From the NCBI GenBank assembly GCA_900766655.1, contig CAAFWE010000326.1, positions 1 to 5,518 of the forward strand: 5,518 nt of DNA, given 5' to 3'. The translations under genes were made by a program, and so were the position numbers. The notes under the pieces were generated by a model. The model saw only the letters and a program-made list of their open reading frames with translations. It was not told the DNA's origin and ran no database searches. This document shows, in pieces, positions 1-5,518 of this stretch. The DNA comes from an uncultured Alistipes sp. (lineage in GTDB: Bacteria > Bacteroidota > Bacteroidia > Bacteroidales > Rikenellaceae). The first letter of the stretch is position 1. Each line of letters begins with the position of its first letter.

Positions 1-52
1 GGCTGAGGAGGCTCCAGCTGAGGAGGCAACCGAGACACCTGCTGAGGAGTAG
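1..52 (+). CDS. rpsP: 30S ribosomal protein S16, C-terminal tail (partial, 5' end outside window)
   Basis: Only the last 16 codons and the TAG stop (50-52) are present; the reading frame begins at base 2. They read AEEAPAEEATETPAEE, an acidic Ala/Glu/Pro tail. Bacteroidota S16 proteins commonly carry a low-complexity C-terminal extension of this kind beyond the conserved S16 fold. The stop lies 8 bp before the start of rimM, which matches the widespread rpsP-rimM gene order. The tail is built from an imperfect nucleotide repeat (GCTGAGGAG at 2-10, 17-25 and 41-49). The identification rests on tail style and position, because none of the conserved S16 core is visible. Confidence 0.75.
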   Translation, partial: AEEAPAEEATETPAEE

Positions 53-60
53 GTCAAAAG

Positions 61-549
61 ATGTTGACGGTAGGGCGCATAACCAAACTCTTCGGAGTAA
101 AGGGAGAGGTTGTCATAAACCTCTACGACACTCTGCCCGACAACTTCAATTGGGAGGAACAACCCTTCTTCACGAAAGTGGAGGAGCTGGTAGTTCCTCT
201 TTTTTGTGATTCATTTGTTCGTCGTGGCCAGCGCAGTGCTGTGGTGGCATTTGCCGACATCGACACAGAGAAGCGTGCCGAGATGATTCTCGACCACGAA
301 CTTATGCTCGAGGTGGAGGAGACCGAGAGCGACGAGTTCTATTTCGACGACCTTATCGGCTTCACCGCGCGCGTAGGTCGCGCCAAGGGCGAAATTGTCG
401 ATTTCTACGACAACGAGTTCAACCCTCTCTTCGAGATTGAGCTCAAGGGCAAGCGTCACCTTGTCCCTGCAGTCGAGGAGTTTATCGCTGCAATAGACTT
501 CGAGGCCCGCACCATCAAGTTTGTTCTGCCTGATGGTCTCATCGAGTAA
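61..549 (+). CDS. rimM: Ribosome maturation factor RimM (16S rRNA processing protein)
   Basis: RimM is a cytoplasmic factor that binds ribosomal protein S19 and helps mature the head of the 30S subunit. The 162-residue product shows both expected domains. The N-terminal beta-barrel opens with VGRITKLFGVKGEV (residues 4-17), the family signature, and runs to about residue 85. The C-terminal PRC-barrel starts around EFYFDDLIG (92-100) and ends with the typical LVPAVEEFIAAID (134-146) and VLPDGLIE (155-162). Length is normal, although the N-terminus is several residues shorter than many homologues; no upstream in-frame start is available. The His of the usual K-x-H-G motif is Phe here (KLFG, 9-12). 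It is 8 bp downstream of rpsP and almost certainly co-transcribed with it. An AGGAG (45-49) sits 11 nt before the ATG, but it belongs to the S16 tail repeat and may be coincidental. Confidence 0.95.
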   Translation: MLTVGRITKLFGVKGEVVINLYDTLPDNFNWEEQPFFTKVEELVVPLFCDSFVRRGQRSAVVAFADIDTEKRAEMILDHELMLEVEETESDEFYFDDLIGFTARVGRAKGEIVDFYDNEFNPLFEIELKGKRHLVPAVEEFIAAIDFEARTIKFVLPDGLIE

Positions 550-571
550 CTTTTTACAACTATAACCGACT

Positions 572-1981
572 ATGAAGAGATATTTGGTGGCGATAGCGAT
601 GTCGCTATGCTTTGCTATTTTCCCATTTAGTGCAAACGGTCATACTGGCGAGGTCATCACATTCAAGATGCACGACTCGCAGATATACCCAGGTACGGTG
701 CGTAGCATCACCGTCTATGTGCCACAGCAATACGACGGCAAGAGTCCAGCGTGTCTCTGGGTGTCGATGTCGGGTGGCAACTTTATGCTCGATATCCTCG
801 ACGACTTGCTGGCTAAGGGCGACATTCCCACCATCATTGGTGTCTTTGTGAGCCCTGGTCAGATTCGTGACTCAGAGGGTAATGTGGTGCGCTACAACCG
901 CAGTAACGAGCTCGATAGAATGGATGGCCGCTATGCCGAGTTCCTCGAGCGAGAGGTCTTGCCAGCGGTGTGTCGTTGTAAGACCAAGGATGGTCGCGAG
1001 GTGAAGATTTCGGAGAGAGCTACCGATCGTGCTATCTATGGCAATAGTAGCGGAGGCATCTGCGCCTTCAATGTGGCGTGGCAACGCCCCGACCTCTTCT
1101 CGCGCGTCTACTCTTCGTGCGGAACATTCATCTCGTTTCGTGGTGGCGATCAATATCCGGCACTTGTTCGCAAGTGTGAGCCTCGCCCTATTCGAGTCTT
1201 TCTGCAAGATAACGACAAGGATAGTTGGAATCCACTCTTTGGTAGCTGGTTCGAGTACAACGAGATGATGCTCTCGGCACTGCAGTTTGCGGGCTACGAG
1301 GTGCGCCATTCGTGGGATGAGGGTGGACATTCGTCGAAAAATGCTCGCAAGATTATGCCCGATGTGGTGCGTTGGCTCTTCGAGGGGTGGCCCGAACTCC
1401 CTAAAAAGGGGCAGAGCCAAAGCAAAACACTCGCCTCGATGCTTGTTGAGGGCGAAGAGTGGCACTGCATAGGCGAAAATATCCCAACCGAGGCGATGCT
1501 TCATCCCCACACCGAGCAGAGCGTACTGATGCAGTCGGGCAAGTCGAAGGAGGTGGTCACGATGGATGGCTCACGCACAAAGGCGAAAGGCAAAGTGGCA
1601 TTGAGCGACCCATACACCGCACTCTATCCTAGTGGAGCGCACACCGCAAAGCGTGTCGCGGGAAGCAATTGGGTGTGGAGCTACATCAACAAGGGTGGCA
1701 AACTCGAATATGGTCAGCAGTTCTACTTCCTATATGCCGATGCTGGGCAGATTCTATACGATGCCTCGGGTTATCTCTATGTCGCCTCGCAGGTGGGCAT
1801 TCAGGTGTGCGACCAGAATGGTCGTGTGCGTACTATCCTCACTCTGCCAAGTGGTGCAGTGCAGTCGATAGCCTTTGCGGGAAACCACCTCTTTGCCATC
1901 AGCGGAAGGCGATTGTGGGTGCGTCGTCTTCAGCGTAGCGGAACTCACAACGGAGTGCCAAAATCTGAGCGTCAAGGTTAG
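572..1981 (+). CDS. Secreted esterase-D-like alpha/beta hydrolase fused to a shortened SMP-30/gluconolactonase-type domain
   Basis: The 469-residue product begins with a Sec signal peptide (basic MKRY, hydrophobic core to about residue 19, probable cleavage near ANG-HT, 21-25), so it is probably periplasmic or exported. Residues ~28-275 resemble the putative esterase (esterase D/enterochelin esterase) family. The nucleophile elbow is GNSSG (157-161, Ser159). The likely acid is Asp213, 215 or 217 in LQDNDKD, and the likely catalytic His is 253 in EGGH. A linker follows, then a second region from about residue 292 to 455. Its end resembles the closing blades of SMP-30/gluconolactonase-like propellers, with WVWSY and then LYVASQVGIQVCDQNGRV (402-419). 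A full propeller needs about 300 residues; only about 165 are present. The gene starts 22 bp after rimM on the same strand and may be read through from it. The substrate is unknown; an acylated carbohydrate is plausible. Esterase class is fairly certain, the propeller assignment less so. Confidence 0.8.
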   Translation: MKRYLVAIAMSLCFAIFPFSANGHTGEVITFKMHDSQIYPGTVRSITVYVPQQYDGKSPACLWVSMSGGNFMLDILDDLLAKGDIPTIIGVFVSPGQIRDSEGNVVRYNRSNELDRMDGRYAEFLEREVLPAVCRCKTKDGREVKISERATDRAIYGNSSGGICAFNVAWQRPDLFSRVYSSCGTFISFRGGDQYPALVRKCEPRPIRVFLQDNDKDSWNPLFGSWFEYNEMMLSALQFAGYEVRHSWDEGGHSSKNARKIMPDVVRWLFEGWPELPKKGQSQSKTLASMLVEGEEWHCIGENIPTEAMLHPHTEQSVLMQSGKSKEVVTMDGSRTKAKGKVALSDPYTALYPSGAHTAKRVAGSNWVWSYINKGGKLEYGQQFYFLYADAGQILYDASGYLYVASQVGIQVCDQNGRVRTILTLPSGAVQSIAFAGNHLFAISGRRLWVRRLQRSGTHNGVPKSERQG

Positions 1982-2000
1982 TTTTTTGCATCCATTTTGC

Positions 2001-2008
2001 TATCTTTG
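2001..2008 (+). promoter_or_regulatory. Candidate Bacteroidota-type -7 promoter element for the ZIP transporter
   Basis: TATCTTTG matches the TAnnTTTG -7 consensus of the Bacteroidota primary sigma factor exactly. It lies in the 47 bp between the esterase stop and the preferred ZIP start. Expected initiation a few bases downstream would leave a 5' leader of only about 15 nt. The -33 element is weak: TTTG occurs at 1985-1988, but only 12 bp upstream, whereas the usual gap is about 19-21 bp, and nothing better lies at the right distance. The -7 match is seen directly; promoter activity is inferred. Confidence 0.5.
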
Positions 2009-2028
2009 CAGTCGAAACCATATTGTTT

Positions 2029-2814
2029 ATGAGCTACACAGAGATACTTCCACTCCTCGCTATCCCCCTTCTCGGCACTGTCATAGGTGCTGCCACAGTG
2101 CTTTTCGTGGGTAAAGGGTCGGCACAACGCCTCCATCGTACACTGCTCGGATTTGCCTCGGGCGTGATGGTGGCAGCCTCTGTGTGGTCGTTGCTTATCC
2201 CCGCTATGGAGGAGTCCTCCCAGATGGGTAACTTTGCGTGGGTACCTGCTGTGGTGGGCTTTATGCTCGGTGTCTTTGCTATGCTCGCGCTCGACACCTT
2301 CATCCCCCATCTCCATCCCGATAGCACCACTCCCGAGGGCCCAAAGAGCAAGTTGGGCAACTCCTCGATGCTTGTGCTTGCGGTGACCTTGCACAACATC
2401 CCCGAGGGTATGGCTGTGGGCGTGGTGGCAGCTGGCGCATTGACGGGCGATGTGGGACTCTCGCTTGGCGGAGGTTTGGCTCTCGCCATCGGTCTCGCCA
2501 TTCAGAATATCCCCGAGGGTGCCATCATCTCGCTTCCGCTTCGCACATCGGGACTCTCGCGTGGTCGTGCCTTCGGCTATGGCGCACTCTCGGGTGTGGT
2601 CGAGCCAGTGTCGGCAGTTTTGACCATCCTCTGCGTCGAGCAGATTACTGGCGCACTCCCTTATATGCTCGCCTTTGCGGCTGGCGCAATGATATATGTT
2701 GTGGTCGAGGAGCTGATTCCTCAATCACAAGATGGCGAACACTCCAATATCCCCACCATCGCTTTCGCTGTCGGCTTTGCGCTGATGATGATTCTGGATG
2801 TAGCGTTGGGATAA
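2029..2814 (+). CDS. ZIP-family divalent metal transporter (ZupT/GufA-like)
   Basis: This is an inner-membrane carrier expected to import Zn2+ and possibly other divalent metals. The 261-residue protein is strongly hydrophobic with about eight predicted membrane helices. The paired metal-site motifs are HNIPEG in TM4 (His122, Asn123, Glu126) and QNIPEG in TM5 (Gln159, Asn160, Glu163). Glu192 in EPVSA (TM6) and VVEELIP in TM7 are further family landmarks. Gln rather than His in TM5 is the pattern of the bacterial GufA-type branch. The loop between TM3 and TM4 carries a short PHLHPDS segment, a modest version of the His-containing loop seen in ZIPs. I prefer ATG at 2029 (MSYTEILPLL); a TTG six bases upstream at 2023 is in frame but less likely. 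It probably has its own promoter at 2001-2008. The exact metal cannot be read from sequence. Confidence 0.93.
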   Translation: MSYTEILPLLAIPLLGTVIGAATVLFVGKGSAQRLHRTLLGFASGVMVAASVWSLLIPAMEESSQMGNFAWVPAVVGFMLGVFAMLALDTFIPHLHPDSTTPEGPKSKLGNSSMLVLAVTLHNIPEGMAVGVVAAGALTGDVGLSLGGGLALAIGLAIQNIPEGAIISLPLRTSGLSRGRAFGYGALSGVVEPVSAVLTILCVEQITGALPYMLAFAAGAMIYVVVEELIPQSQDGEHSNIPTIAFAVGFALMMILDVALG

Positions 2815-2820
2815 TCCCAA
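2806..2820. repeat. Perfect inverted repeat at the convergent gene junction; possible weak bidirectional terminator
   Basis: TTGGGATAATCCCAA is a 6-bp perfect stem (TTGGGA/TCCCAA) with a three-base loop that is exactly the TAA stop codon of the ZIP gene (2812-2814). It lies 3 bp before the mqnC stop on the opposite strand, so a transcript from either side would carry the hairpin. Neither strand has a clear T-tract after it, so classical intrinsic termination is doubtful. The dyad is seen directly; the role is inference. Confidence 0.4.
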
Positions 2821-2823
2821 GAG

Positions 2824-3915
2824 TTAATCCCTGTATTGATAGAGTTGATTTCGTAGACGAGGCGTGAAACCAGCCTCGCGAATGGCTGTGCAGATACCTT
2901 CGCGGTCGAAACGATTGTGTGCACCAGCCGACGATACCACATTCTCCTCGATCATTATCGACCCCATATCGTTAGCTCCGCTGTGGAGAGCCATCTGTGC
3001 GGTCTGCTTGCCTACGGTGAGCCACGAGGCTTGAATGTTGCGTATGTTGTTGAGCACAAGGCGTGCTATGGCTATTAGGCGTAGGTATTCGTTTGGCGAG
3101 AAGTGTGTGGTGTAACCCATCGCCTCGAGCTGCGTACCCTCCGAGCGGAATATCCAAGGTATGAAGGCTGTGAATCCGTAGTTGCCTTCGGGACATTCGG
3201 CCTGAAGATCGCGCAGACGGATGAGATGCTCGATGCGCTCCTCGACGCTCTCGATGTGGCCATACATCATAGTTGCGGTGGTCGGTATATTCATCAGATG
3301 CGCTTCGTGCATCACTCGCAACCACTCTTCGGCACTCGGCTTGGCTGGCGAGACGATCTTTCGCACTCGCTCCACCAATATCTCGGCTCCAGCACCAGGC
3401 AACGACGAGAGTCCAGCCGAGACAAGTCGCTCCAGCACCTGCTGTGTGGTGATGTTGCTAATCTTTGCTATGTGTGCCACCTCGGGCGCACCGAGGGCAT
3501 TGAGGCGTAGGGTAGGGAAGTGCTCCTTGAGCGCTCGGAAAAGCTCTTCATAGTATTCGATGCCGAGCTTTGGGTGCATACCGCCCTGAAGGAGGAGTTG
3601 GTCGCCACCAAGGGCAAACATCTCCTCCGTCTTGCGGATATACTCCTCGATAGAGGTAATGTAGTGAAGGTCGGTCTGATGGGGCTTGCAGTGGAAGTTG
3701 CAGAAGCGACAGCCCGATATACACACGTTTGTGGTGTTGATGTTGCGATCTATCTGCCAGGTCACCACCGTAGGGTCGGCCACCTTCTCGGCACGCAGAT
3801 GGTCGGCTGCCGATGCCAATTGGTGCAACGGAGCCTCACGCCACAGAGTGAGAGCCTCCTCGCGAGAGATATGCTCCCCCGCGAGTGCTCTATCTATAAT
3901 CGATTGCAATGCCAT
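2824..3915 (-). CDS. mqnC: Cyclic dehypoxanthinyl futalosine synthase (radical SAM, futalosine menaquinone pathway)
   Basis: MqnC is a cytoplasmic radical SAM enzyme that cyclises dehypoxanthine futalosine in the futalosine route to menaquinone. The 363-residue product has the radical SAM cluster motif CISGCRFC (Cys65, Cys69, Cys72) after the strand WQIDRNINTTNV. Further family blocks are LLLQGGMHPKLG (107-118), SLPGAGAEIL (171-180), TTATMMYGHIES (212-223) and GFTAFIPWIF (247-256). The FIPW-x-F stretch favours MqnC over the related MqnE and CofH. Small departures are Ala175, where Gly-Gly-Gly is usual, and an extra Cys76. The ATG at 3915 (MALQSI) gives normal family length. The frame stays open 61 codons further upstream, but only because it runs antisense-free into the preceding gene's 3' end on the same strand in another frame. 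It lies 10 bp downstream of the secreted hydrolase, probably in one transcript with it. No other menaquinone gene is in view. Confidence 0.9.
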   Translation of the reverse strand: MALQSIIDRALAGEHISREEALTLWREAPLHQLASAADHLRAEKVADPTVVTWQIDRNINTTNVCISGCRFCNFHCKPHQTDLHYITSIEEYIRKTEEMFALGGDQLLLQGGMHPKLGIEYYEELFRALKEHFPTLRLNALGAPEVAHIAKISNITTQQVLERLVSAGLSSLPGAGAEILVERVRKIVSPAKPSAEEWLRVMHEAHLMNIPTTATMMYGHIESVEERIEHLIRLRDLQAECPEGNYGFTAFIPWIFRSEGTQLEAMGYTTHFSPNEYLRLIAIARLVLNNIRNIQASWLTVGKQTAQMALHSGANDMGSIMIEENVVSSAGAHNRFDREGICTAIREAGFTPRLRNQLYQYRD

Positions 3916-3925
3916 ATCGATTGGG

Positions 3926-5026
3926 TTAGAAGTGACGCTTGTAGTAGTCGCTGAAACCTGCCCAGAAGTAGCGGTGAGGACCATCGCCCTCATACATCTC
4001 GCAGTTATCGGCAACGCCAAATGCCTCGTATACAGCCTTTGTGGTCTTAAACTCCTCGCGTGCAGGAGCGATAGGGAAGATCTTGTCCTTGTCGCCATTG
4101 ATAATGAGGAGTTTGCGAGGTGCTACCAAACCTGCGATATCGCCCATATTGCAGAGATCCATAATGTATGGAATGTGGTTGCAAGGGCAGTGGTGAATTG
4201 TGCCTATGCTTGCCTCGAACGAACAGAAGCAAGAGCTTGGAGCGCAGAGGGTGATGCGACGATCCATCGCACCTGCGTAGAGTGTCACGGTGCCACCACC
4301 CGAGTTGCCCGTAACCACAATACGGTTGGTATCAACCGGCAGATTCGCGAGTGCCCAGTCGATAATCTTCATCACATCCCACACACGGTCACCGATGAGG
4401 GTGCGACCGGTGAGAATGCCACGCTGCATATAGTACTGACACGAGTGCGGACGACCCTTTCTGACTGCGTCGGGGTGACGGGTCTTTCCGAAGCCGCGAG
4501 TGGTAGGGTTGATTGCGATGAAACCGAGCTTTGCTGCACGCAAGGCTACATCGGCATCCTTTGTAGCGATTGCTAAGCTGTCACCCTTGATGGCTATCAC
4601 ACCCGAGTAGATTTCAGGGTTTGTATTGTGGCCTTGTGGAGTGATGCAGATAGGCATCTTGTCGCTGCAGTTCTTCGGACGGGTGATCACCATTGGGATA
4701 ATCATCGTAGGCTCGGTCCAAATCTGCCATCTCTCGCGAGTAGCGAAACCGATATCCTCGGTGCTGAGCAACTCGGCCTTTGGCACAAAGCCCTTGTAGC
4801 GCTCCTTCAACTCGGTGAGTCCCAACAACTCCTCCAACTCGTTGTAGAACTTCTTGTGCCACGACTTGTGGCTACCCTTGTACTCCTCGAAGGCGTACTT
4901 CATCTCCGCCTCCTTGTACTGCGCATCATACTGCTGCTGGGCAGTGAATGTCTTGACATACTCTTGTGCCTCAGCTACTACGGGCAACAAGGTAACTGCA
5001 ACTAATGCAATTAAAAGTTTTTTCAT
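3926..5026 (-). CDS. Secreted alpha/beta hydrolase, acetylxylan-esterase/dienelactone-hydrolase-like
   Basis: The 366-residue product opens with a clean signal peptide (MKKLLIALVAVTLLPVVAEA, cleavage likely before Gln21), so it is expected in the periplasm or beyond. A charged helical N-terminal segment (~22-85) precedes an alpha/beta hydrolase core. The nucleophile elbow is GNSGG (240-244, Ser242). The likely acid is Asp314 in NGDKDKIFP, and the likely His is 351 in GDGPHRYFW. The TRGFGKTRHP segment (176-185) and the HHCPCNHIP block (278-286) recall the Bacteroidota group of large secreted esterases annotated as acetylxylan esterase, Abhydrolase_7 or dienelactone hydrolase. The chain is rich in Cys around 261-292. 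It starts 18 bp after the rnr stop, with an A-rich stretch and no Shine-Dalgarno before the ATG. Hydrolysis of an ester on a glycan is plausible. The substrate cannot be stated from sequence, and a peptidase or other hydrolase role is not excluded. Confidence 0.85.
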   Translation of the reverse strand: MKKLLIALVAVTLLPVVAEAQEYVKTFTAQQQYDAQYKEAEMKYAFEEYKGSHKSWHKKFYNELEELLGLTELKERYKGFVPKAELLSTEDIGFATRERWQIWTEPTMIIPMVITRPKNCSDKMPICITPQGHNTNPEIYSGVIAIKGDSLAIATKDADVALRAAKLGFIAINPTTRGFGKTRHPDAVRKGRPHSCQYYMQRGILTGRTLIGDRVWDVMKIIDWALANLPVDTNRIVVTGNSGGGTVTLYAGAMDRRITLCAPSSCFCSFEASIGTIHHCPCNHIPYIMDLCNMGDIAGLVAPRKLLIINGDKDKIFPIAPAREEFKTTKAVYEAFGVADNCEMYEGDGPHRYFWAGFSDYYKRHF

Positions 5027-5044
5027 TGTGTTATGTTTTGAAAG

Positions 5045-5518
5045 TTATAGTGTTCTTACAAACTCAAAATCGAGCAATCGACGACGCAGGTCGGCACTCT
5101 TGACGCGTATGCGCACCTTGTCGCCAATGGTGAATACCTTGCCCGTCGAGTGGCCAAAGACCTCGTAACGCTCCTCGTCGAATTGGTAGTAGTCGCCAGG
5201 AATATCGCGCATAAGCATCATACCCTCGACAATCGAATCCTCCAACTCTACGAATATTCCCCACTCGCTCATACCCGAGATGTGGCCATCGAACTCCTCG
5301 CCAATGCGGTCAGCCATAAACTCAACCATCTTGTACTTTATCGAAGCGCGCTCCGCCTCGGCTGCGATGACCTCGCGCTCCGAGCAGCGCACGCACAACG
5401 CCTCGTGCATATCCTTGTCGGCCGAACGCTTACCGTCGAGGTAACGCTGGAGCAAGCGATGCACCATCATATCGGGGTAGCGACGAATTGGCGATGTGAA
5501 GTGGGTGTAGTATGGGAA
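5045..5518 (-). CDS. rnr: Ribonuclease R, C-terminal part (5' end outside window)
   Basis: RNase R is a processive 3'-5' exoribonuclease of the RNB (RNase II) family that degrades structured RNA in the cytoplasm. The last 157 codons are present and the frame is open to the window edge. Met codons near 5470 are internal, because the residues before them complete the RNB signature HFTSPIRRYPD, followed by MMVHRLL. Next comes the helical end of the RNB domain (HEALCVRCSEREVIAAEAE). A C-terminal S1 RNA-binding domain begins near FDGHISGMSEWGIFVEL and includes GDKVRIRVKSAD. The protein stops soon after the S1 domain (FEFVRTL) without the long Lys-rich tail known from E. coli RNase R. RNase II is the alternative name, but RNase R is the usual RNB enzyme in this phylum. 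It is the upstream member of the run rnr-hydrolase-mqnC. Confidence 0.93.
   Translation of the reverse strand, partial: FPYYTHFTSPIRRYPDMMVHRLLQRYLDGKRSADKDMHEALCVRCSEREVIAAEAERASIKYKMVEFMADRIGEEFDGHISGMSEWGIFVELEDSIVEGMMLMRDIPGDYYQFDEERYEVFGHSTGKVFTIGDKVRIRVKSADLRRRLLDFEFVRTL

Noticed and set aside
872..1510. A 212-codon open frame on the - strand opposite the esterase domain
   Set aside because: It is antisense to clear catalytic motifs of the esterase and has no recognisable features of its own.
1978..2724. A 248-codon open frame on the - strand opposite the ZIP gene
   Set aside because: Its translation is rich in His, Arg, Cys and Ser with no fold signature, and it is exactly antisense to a confident membrane transporter.
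3916..4098. N-terminal extension of mqnC by 61 codons
   Set aside because: The extension overlaps the last third of the upstream hydrolase coding region, is rich in Arg/Ser/Thr without family similarity, and would make the enzyme longer than usual. ATG at 3915 fits the family.
3686..4576. A 296-codon open frame on the + strand
   Set aside because: It lies wholly antisense to mqnC and the secreted hydrolase, spans their junction, and its translation shows no recognisable domain. It is an opposite-strand shadow of codon-biased genes.
5027..5064. A promoter before the secreted hydrolase (TTTG and TAACTTTC on the - strand)
   Set aside because: The -7-like element has a mismatch (TTTC for TTTG), and the TTTG lies only 11 bp away instead of about 19-21, within the 3' end of rnr.
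5048..5470. Reading the right-edge gene as a complete small S1-domain protein starting at 5470
   Set aside because: The frame continues to the window edge and encodes the RNB signature HFTSPIRRYPD just upstream, so this is the truncated end of RNase R.

Overview
The window looks like ordinary chromosome from an anaerobic member of the Bacteroidales (phylum Bacteroidota). The signs are: an S16 tail rich in Ala/Glu directly followed by rimM; little use of Shine-Dalgarno sequences; a TAnnTTTG-type -7 promoter element; a moderately GC-rich codon style; and a futalosine-pathway menaquinone gene. A Rikenellaceae/Alistipes-like host is my best guess, from the style of RimM and codon use. That placement is inference and is not demonstrated here.

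Layout: the left part is on the + strand. It holds the last codons of rpsP (ribosomal protein S16), then rimM (16S rRNA processing factor), then a secreted two-domain protein. That protein has an esterase-D-like alpha/beta hydrolase joined to the last part of an SMP-30/gluconolactonase-type beta-propeller. A ZIP-family metal transporter follows, with its own probable promoter. The right part is on the - strand, read from right to left: the 3' end of rnr (RNase R), a secreted alpha/beta hydrolase related to acetylxylan esterases, and mqnC (cyclic dehypoxanthinyl futalosine synthase). The two blocks converge between the ZIP gene and mqnC, with only 9 bp between stop codons. A perfect small dyad there has the ZIP stop codon in its loop.

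How the genes relate: rpsP-rimM is a ribosome-assembly pair. The rnr-hydrolase-mqnC run has gaps of 18 and 10 bp and is probably one transcript, although the three functions (RNA turnover, extracytoplasmic ester hydrolysis, menaquinone synthesis) have no obvious link. Two unrelated secreted hydrolases lie inside otherwise housekeeping DNA, which fits a bacterium living on host- or plant-derived esterified glycans. I saw no mobile element, CRISPR array, tRNA, rRNA or phage feature, and no convincing undescribed system. The most interesting items are the shortened propeller in the esterase fusion and the compact convergent junction.
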